A program made the position numbers and the translations under genes. DNA of 18,490 nt from Bacteroidales bacterium. GTDB lineage: Bacteria; Bacteroidota; Bacteroidia; Bacteroidales; UBA4181. The notes below the pieces were generated by a model that did no database searches, had not been told where the DNA came from, and saw only the letters and a list, made by a program, of their open reading frames with translations. The first letter of the stretch is position 1. Each line of letters opens with the position of its first letter. Below are positions 14,621 to 18,490 of this stretch, piece after piece. Location: positions 1 through 18,490 of the forward strand of contig JAQVSH010000012.1 of NCBI GenBank assembly GCA_028700615.1. Direction: 5' to 3'.

Positions 14621-15595
14621 ATGGGTATAGGTAGTAAATATATTTTTAATCCCGAATCTCTCAGCTTTGAAAAAGTAAGATTAAGCATCAAGGGGATTGT
14701 GGTTCGGGTGTTTACTTTTTTTACGGCAAGTATTGTAGTGGCGATTTTTTATTACCTTTTATTTGCCCGTTTTTTTGATTCTCCCCAGGAACGTATGTTA
14801 AGAAGGGAGAATGAACAAATGGCTTTTCAATATAAGATAATGCAGGATAAACTGAATCAGCTTGAGGAGGTATTGGTTGATTTACAGGAACGGGATGATA
14901 ATATTTACAGGGTTATTTTTGAATCCGAACCCATTCCGTCAACCGTCAGGCAGGCTGGAATCGGAGGCATTAACCGTTATGAAAATCTGGAAGGATACAG
15001 CCAGTCAAAACTCATGATTGAGCTGGCAAAAAAAATGGATAATATCTCTAAACAAGCCTATGTACAATCCAAATCATACGATGAAGTGATAGAGCTGGCA
15101 AAGAATAAAGCAGAAATGTTATTGTGCATTCCCGCCATTCAGCCGGTTTCCAATAAGGATTTAAAACGGACGGCTTCCGGATATGGTATGAGAATCGACC
15201 CTGTGTATAAAATCCCCAGATTTCATGAAGGAATGGATTTTACGGCCCCCACCGGAACAGATGTTTTTGTTACCGGTAACGGTGTGGTGGAATCTGCAGA
15301 AAGAAATTACGGAGGATACGGAAACTGCGTGGTGATTGATCATGGTTTCGGAATCAGAACTTTATATGGACATTTAAATGCATTTAATGTACGGGCCGGT
15401 CAGAAAGTAAGCCGGGGGGATATTATCGGTTTCGTGGGTAATACCGGCAAATCTACAGGCCCACATCTTCATTATGAGGTCATTAAAAATAACAAAGCGG
15501 TAAATCCGGTAAATTATTATTTTAATGACCTGACTCCCGATCAATATGAAAGGATGATAGAAATCTCATCCAGCGCTGCTCAATCTTTTGACTAG
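14621..15595 (+). CDS. Membrane-anchored M23 (LytM-type) peptidoglycan peptidase
   Basis: This 324-residue protein is predicted to cut or regulate cutting of peptidoglycan cross-links at the cell envelope. A short cytoplasmic N-terminus is followed by one membrane segment at about 28-50. A coiled-coil stalk runs from about 55 to 95 (ERMLRRENEQMAFQYK and on), followed by a linker and a C-terminal M23 domain from about 185 to 300. The zinc and catalytic residues are all present: His202 and Asp206 (FHEGMDF), His251 (LYGHL), and His282 and His284 (GPHLHYEV). This suggests an active enzyme rather than a degenerate EnvC/NlpD-type activator. It has its own strong promoter upstream and is followed after 61 bases by the MerR gene. 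The exact bond cut cannot be read from the sequence. Confidence 0.93.
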   Translation: MGIGSKYIFNPESLSFEKVRLSIKGIVVRVFTFFTASIVVAIFYYLLFARFFDSPQERMLRRENEQMAFQYKIMQDKLNQLEEVLVDLQERDDNIYRVIFESEPIPSTVRQAGIGGINRYENLEGYSQSKLMIELAKKMDNISKQAYVQSKSYDEVIELAKNKAEMLLCIPAIQPVSNKDLKRTASGYGMRIDPVYKIPRFHEGMDFTAPTGTDVFVTGNGVVESAERNYGGYGNCVVIDHGFGIRTLYGHLNAFNVRAGQKVSRGDIIGFVGNTGKSTGPHLHYEVIKNNKAVNPVNYYFNDLTPDQYERMIEISSSAAQSFD

Positions 15596-15656
15596 GTGTA
15601 TATCACCGGACAAAAGTATACGGTTTTGAAAATTGGAATCATCAAAAAGAGTGGCT

Positions 15657-15995
15657 ATGTACAAGGAAAAGAAAGTTGAAAAATTATTTTACAGCATTGG
15701 TGAAGTCGCTGCAATGTTTGATGTCAATACCTCTCTGATCAGGTTCTGGGAAAAAGAGTTTGATATTATTAAACCTCAAAAAAACAAAAAAGGGAACCGG
15801 CTTTTTACCCAAAAAGATATTGATAATTTTCACCTGATTTTTCATTATGTAAAGGAAAGGGGTATGACGCTCAAAGGAGCCAAAGCTAAGCTCAAAGAGA
15901 ATAAGGAAGAGACAACCCAGGATTTCGAGATTATTAAAAACCTGAAATCTATCCGCAATATGCTGGAAGAGATAAAAAATAATCTTGAAGACTAA
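15657..15995 (+). CDS. Small MerR-family transcriptional regulator
   Basis: This 112-residue protein has an N-terminal winged helix-turn-helix of the MerR type: YSIGEVAAMFDVNTSLIRFWEKEF at about 12-35, the wing GNRLFTQKDI, and a second helical segment HYVKERGMTLKGAKAKL. A short helical tail rich in Lys and Glu probably dimerises it. No separate effector-binding domain and no metal-binding cysteines are seen, so its signal is unknown. The ATG at 15657 is preferred over in-frame TTG (15633) and GTG (15651) codons because the MerR domain begins just after it. It starts a tight block, with Nif3 following 3 bases after its stop. Its targets are not evident; a weak dyad lies just upstream. Confidence 0.9.
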   Translation: MYKEKKVEKLFYSIGEVAAMFDVNTSLIRFWEKEFDIIKPQKNKKGNRLFTQKDIDNFHLIFHYVKERGMTLKGAKAKLKENKEETTQDFEIIKNLKSIRNMLEEIKNNLED

Positions 15996-15998
15996 ATT

Positions 15999-17099
15999 AT
16001 GTCGGCTTTAAAAGAAATCATCCGGGAAATAGAAGACTTTGCCCCGCTTAAATTACAGGAAGACTGGGATAACAGCGGTTTACAAATTGGGGATCCGGAA
16101 CAGGAAATACATGCGGTATTATTGACTCTTGACATTACGGAGGCGGTAATAGACGAAGCCATTGCACTGAAATGTAATCTGATTATCAGCCATCATCCGC
16201 TTTTATTTCATTCTCTGAAAAAAATTAATTATCAGCATGCGCATGAGAGACTGGTATTCAAATCTATACAAAATCAGATTGCCATATATTCAGCCCATAC
16301 AAATTTAGATGCCGTCCGGGGAGGAGTAAACACCTGTATGGCACAGACCTTGAAGTTAGAAGAAATCAAAATACTTCAACCTTTGAAGAGCTATCTATTC
16401 AAGCTCATCGTAATGATTCCCGAAAAATATTCCGCACAGGTCATCCAATCCATGTATGAAGCCGGAGCCGGACATATGGGACATTACGACCATTGCGGAT
16501 TTCATGCAAAAGGCACCGGCACATTCAGAGGCCTTGAGGGATCCAGTCCTTTTGTGGGAGAAATTAATAAAATCAGGGAAGAGGCTGAAGTCAGGTTTGA
16601 AACACTGGTACCTGGCCATGCTTTAGATCAGGTAATCAGAGTCATGATTGAGAATCACCCATATGAAAAGCCCTCCTATGATATTATCACTCTGGCAAAC
16701 GAATATGAAGATGCCGGGTCAGGGGCTATTGGCGTCTTGCCAAAACCTATTTCTGAACGGGATTTTTTGATACGGCTGAAATATTTATTTAACCTTCAGG
16801 TTATCAGACATACTCCTTTTACCGGGAAAAAAATCTATAAAGTGGCTGTTTGTGGAGGATCAGGCAGTGAATATACAGAACAGGCTATCGCATGCGGAGC
16901 CGATGCAATGGTATCAGCGGATTTCAAATATCATGACTTCATGGCTGCGGAAAACCGTATTTTGATTGCAGATATTGGACATTATGAGAGTGAAGTACAC
17001 ACAAAAGAGATTTTTCATAAACTTCTTACCAAAAAAAAACCTAATTTTGCGATTCATGTTTCAAAAATAAATACCAACTCCATAAACCATCTAATCTAA
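15999..17099 (+). CDS. Nif3/YbgI-family dinuclear metal protein with PII-like insert
   Basis: This 366-residue protein belongs to the widespread Nif3-like family, sometimes labelled GTP cyclohydrolase 1 type 2. Its true reaction is not settled. Metal ligands fit the family: His65 and His66 in SHHPLLFHSLKK, Asp104 in AHTNLDAVRGGVN, and His328 with Glu332 in DIGHYESE. DNSGLQIGD at 24-32 is the family N-terminal signature. Between the two halves, about residues 131-245, is the extra alpha/beta domain (PII/CutA-like) found in the longer bacterial forms. It therefore matches the roughly 370-residue class rather than the 250-residue YbgI. Gaps to MerR and to the zinc-ribbon gene are 3 bases each, pointing to one transcript. 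An A9 run near the C-terminus encodes three lysines. Confidence 0.93.
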   Translation: MSALKEIIREIEDFAPLKLQEDWDNSGLQIGDPEQEIHAVLLTLDITEAVIDEAIALKCNLIISHHPLLFHSLKKINYQHAHERLVFKSIQNQIAIYSAHTNLDAVRGGVNTCMAQTLKLEEIKILQPLKSYLFKLIVMIPEKYSAQVIQSMYEAGAGHMGHYDHCGFHAKGTGTFRGLEGSSPFVGEINKIREEAEVRFETLVPGHALDQVIRVMIENHPYEKPSYDIITLANEYEDAGSGAIGVLPKPISERDFLIRLKYLFNLQVIRHTPFTGKKIYKVAVCGGSGSEYTEQAIACGADAMVSADFKYHDFMAAENRILIADIGHYESEVHTKEIFHKLLTKKKPNFAIHVSKINTNSINHLI

Positions 17100-17102
17100 T
17101 CC

Positions 17103-17864
17103 ATGGCTACAGAGAAAAATAAATCAGAAGTTGGGGAAATCTCCACAGAAGAGAAATTAATTGCTTTATATCAATTGCAACAGGTTCATAGTGAAATTGA
17201 TAAAATATTGATTCTCAGAGGAGAATTGCCCTTGGAAGTACAAGATCTGGAAGATGAGATTGAGGGTCTTGAAACACGCATTGAAAACTATAAGGAAGAT
17301 GCCAAAAATCTTGAGATTTCAATCAACGGGAAAAAGAGTGATATCCTCCACTCCAATGAACAAATTAAAAAATATCAGACCCAACAGGACAATGTCCGCA
17401 ACAACCGCGAATACGATTCATTATCGAAAGAGATTGAATTTCAAACTCTTGAGATTGAACTAAGCGAAAAAAAGATCAGAGAATTCAGCTTTCAACTCAA
17501 CGAAAGAAAAGAATCCATTGAGAAGGCTTCCGCTCTTTTGGAGGAAAGAAAGGGCGATCTGGATGCCAAAAAGAAAGAATTGGACAGCATTACCTCTGAT
17601 ACCGAAAAAGAAAAACAAATGTTACAGGAAAAGGCAGATGCTATTTCTAAACGCGTTGAAGAACGTCTTTTGAACGCATACACCCGTATCCGTAACGGAG
17701 CTCAGAATCATCTGGGAGTTGTTACAGTTCAGCGTGATGCCTGCGGAGGTTGTTTTAATAAAATTCCGCCCCAGAGACAATTGGATATTCGCTCCCGTAA
17801 AAAAATCATTGTATGTGAATATTGCGGAAGAATTCTTGTTGACAGCGATTTAAGCGCATTGTAA
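17103..17864 (+). CDS. Coiled-coil protein with C-terminal C4 zinc ribbon (DUF164/CT398-like)
   Basis: The 253-residue protein has a long antiparallel coiled coil from about 15 to 190, rich in Glu, Lys and Leu. It includes the family segment QDNVRNNREYDSLSKEIEFQ near 95-114. At the end is a zinc ribbon whose four cysteines are Cys214, Cys217, Cys238 and Cys241 (CGGC and CEYC). The spacing and the GGCFNKIPPQ loop match the DUF164/CT398 family, known as structural coiled-coil zinc-ribbon proteins of uncertain role. It is often found next to Nif3 genes, as here. There is no signal peptide, so it is cytoplasmic. Its stop codon TAA shares its last base with the ATG of the SpoIID gene, suggesting translational coupling. 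Confidence 0.9.
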   Translation: MATEKNKSEVGEISTEEKLIALYQLQQVHSEIDKILILRGELPLEVQDLEDEIEGLETRIENYKEDAKNLEISINGKKSDILHSNEQIKKYQTQQDNVRNNREYDSLSKEIEFQTLEIELSEKKIREFSFQLNERKESIEKASALLEERKGDLDAKKKELDSITSDTEKEKQMLQEKADAISKRVEERLLNAYTRIRNGAQNHLGVVTVQRDACGGCFNKIPPQRQLDIRSRKKIIVCEYCGRILVDSDLSAL

Positions 17865-18490
17865 TGATGGAAGAACCAGGCATCCGGGTTGGGATACTTG
17901 TTTCGGAAAACATTTCTTTTTCCCTTCACGGGGATTTTGTTATAGATACCTTGCATCAACACGTGCAAGGTTTTTTTTGTGTTCAAAGAGAAGGACAAAT
18001 TCTTGTTTTAAAACAGGATCATCGTATTTTGGGAACCTTTCGGGATCTTGAGTTTTCTCCTGTATCTGCAAATTCATATTTTTCTTTGGAAAATGTGAGT
18101 ATTGGGATAGATTTTCACTGGGAAAGAAAAGAGAAACAGACCTTTGAAGGAAAACTGCAACTCCGGATTGAAACAGACCGGATTCTGGCTATTAATTGTG
18201 TTCCGGTTGAAAAATATCTTCTTAGTGTGATCAGCTCGGAGATGAAAGCCACCAGTTCCCTGGAGTATCTGAAAGCACACGCTATTATATCCAGAAGCTG
18301 GTTACTGGCCCAGTTGGAAAAGAAAAAAGACGGCCGGAGTAAAAATCCGGCATGTACACATACAGAAGAAGAATGGATTCAATGGTTTGACAGAGAAGAT
18401 CATACCAGCTTTGATGTGTGTGCTGATGATCACTGTCAGCGTTATCAGGGAATCAACAAGGCATCCACTCCTCAGGTCCGGGAAGCAATT
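17864..18490 (+). CDS. SpoIID/LytB-domain protein (C-terminus cut off by window end)
   Basis: The frame is open for 209 residues to the window edge. SpoIID-type enzymes are peptidoglycan lytic transglycosylases in sporulating bacteria; LytB-type relatives act on or assist amidases in the cell wall. Visible hallmarks are the N-terminal IRVGILVSENISF, VPVEKYLLSVISSEMKA at about 125-141 (with the conserved SSEM glutamate), the helix LKAHAIISRSWLL at 148-160, and CADDHCQRYQG near 187-197, which I associate with the Bacteroidota branch. The start is ATG 17864 (TAATG overlap with the zinc-ribbon stop) or the next codon, 17867. An in-frame TGA at 17840-17842 rules out a longer N-terminus, so there is no visible signal peptide. 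A terminator-like hairpin lies inside the gene. This organism is not expected to sporulate, so a wall-remodelling role is inferred. Confidence 0.88.
   Translation, partial: MMEEPGIRVGILVSENISFSLHGDFVIDTLHQHVQGFFCVQREGQILVLKQDHRILGTFRDLEFSPVSANSYFSLENVSIGIDFHWERKEKQTFEGKLQLRIETDRILAINCVPVEKYLLSVISSEMKATSSLEYLKAHAIISRSWLLAQLEKKKDGRSKNPACTHTEEEWIQWFDREDHTSFDVCADDHCQRYQGINKASTPQVREAI
17948..17978 (+). terminator. Terminator-like hairpin with T8 tract inside the SpoIID gene
   Basis: ACCTTGCA (17948-17955) pairs perfectly with TGCAAGGT (17964-17971) around an eight-base loop. The pairing runs straight into eight T residues (17971-17978). It has the full shape of an intrinsic terminator on the plus strand, yet it lies about 85 bases inside the SpoIID reading frame. 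It may end part of the merR-nif3-zinc-ribbon transcripts. Whether it works is untested. Confidence 0.5.

Noticed and set aside
15595..15607. Small hairpin GGTG-TATAT-CACC after the M23 gene
   Set aside because: The stem is only four base pairs and has no T-tract, so it is not a credible terminator.
15611..15618. CAAAAGTA as a minus-strand -7 element
   Set aside because: No upstream element occurs at the right spacing, and no minus-strand gene lies downstream within reach.
1..18490. CRISPR arrays, tRNA genes, insertion sequences, prophage or toxin-antitoxin genes
   Set aside because: I found no regularly spaced repeats, cloverleaf sequences, transposase motifs or terminal inverted repeats. 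All long frames belong to core families.

Overview
The window is an 18.5 kb piece of what looks like a Bacteroidota chromosome, probably Bacteroidales-like; the exact lineage is not resolved. The case rests on three things. The genes are AT-rich, with few Shine-Dalgarno sites. Several upstream regions carry the Bacteroidota promoter pattern (TTTG, about 20 bases, TAnnTTTG). The families include Bacteroidota forms, such as a DUF2027-Smr protein, a LysA with an ACK motif, and a SpoIID protein with a CADDHCQRYQG motif. Coding density is high. No tRNA, IS element, prophage, CRISPR array or transferred block is visible, and no gap without a gene exceeds 300 bases; the largest is 8930-9166.

Left part (1-4847). 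A minus-strand pair holds queA (tRNA queuosine synthesis) followed by a lipoprotein M3 zinc peptidase (Dcp-like), which is cut by the window edge just before its C-terminus. Diverging from queA is a DUF2027-Smr protein, and 17 bases after it lies rnpB, the RNase P RNA. Centre (4848-10627). Minus-strand gyrA is followed by an exported TPR protein that ends at a clean intrinsic terminator. Diverging from gyrA is the yicC-gmk pair.

Right part (10629-18490). Minus-strand alaS-lysA converges on gmk with one base between the stop codons. Diverging from alaS is a plus-strand run: membrane-anchored M23 peptidase, small MerR regulator, Nif3/YbgI-type metal protein, coiled-coil C4 zinc-ribbon protein, and a SpoIID/LytB-domain protein cut by the window end. 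The last four are packed within 0-3 bases of each other and are probably co-transcribed.

Most genes are housekeeping: tRNA modification and charging, RNase P, gyrase, GMP kinase, lysine/DAP metabolism and envelope peptidases. I found no convincing undescribed multi-gene system. The most interesting signals are: a terminator-like hairpin with a T-tract about 85 bases inside the SpoIID gene; two fully interleaved divergent promoters between alaS and the M23 gene; a BamE/SmpA-like segment ahead of the TPRs in the exported TPR protein; Gly at quinolone position 87 of GyrA; and the M23-MerR-Nif3-zinc-ribbon-SpoIID cluster, whose joint role is not established.
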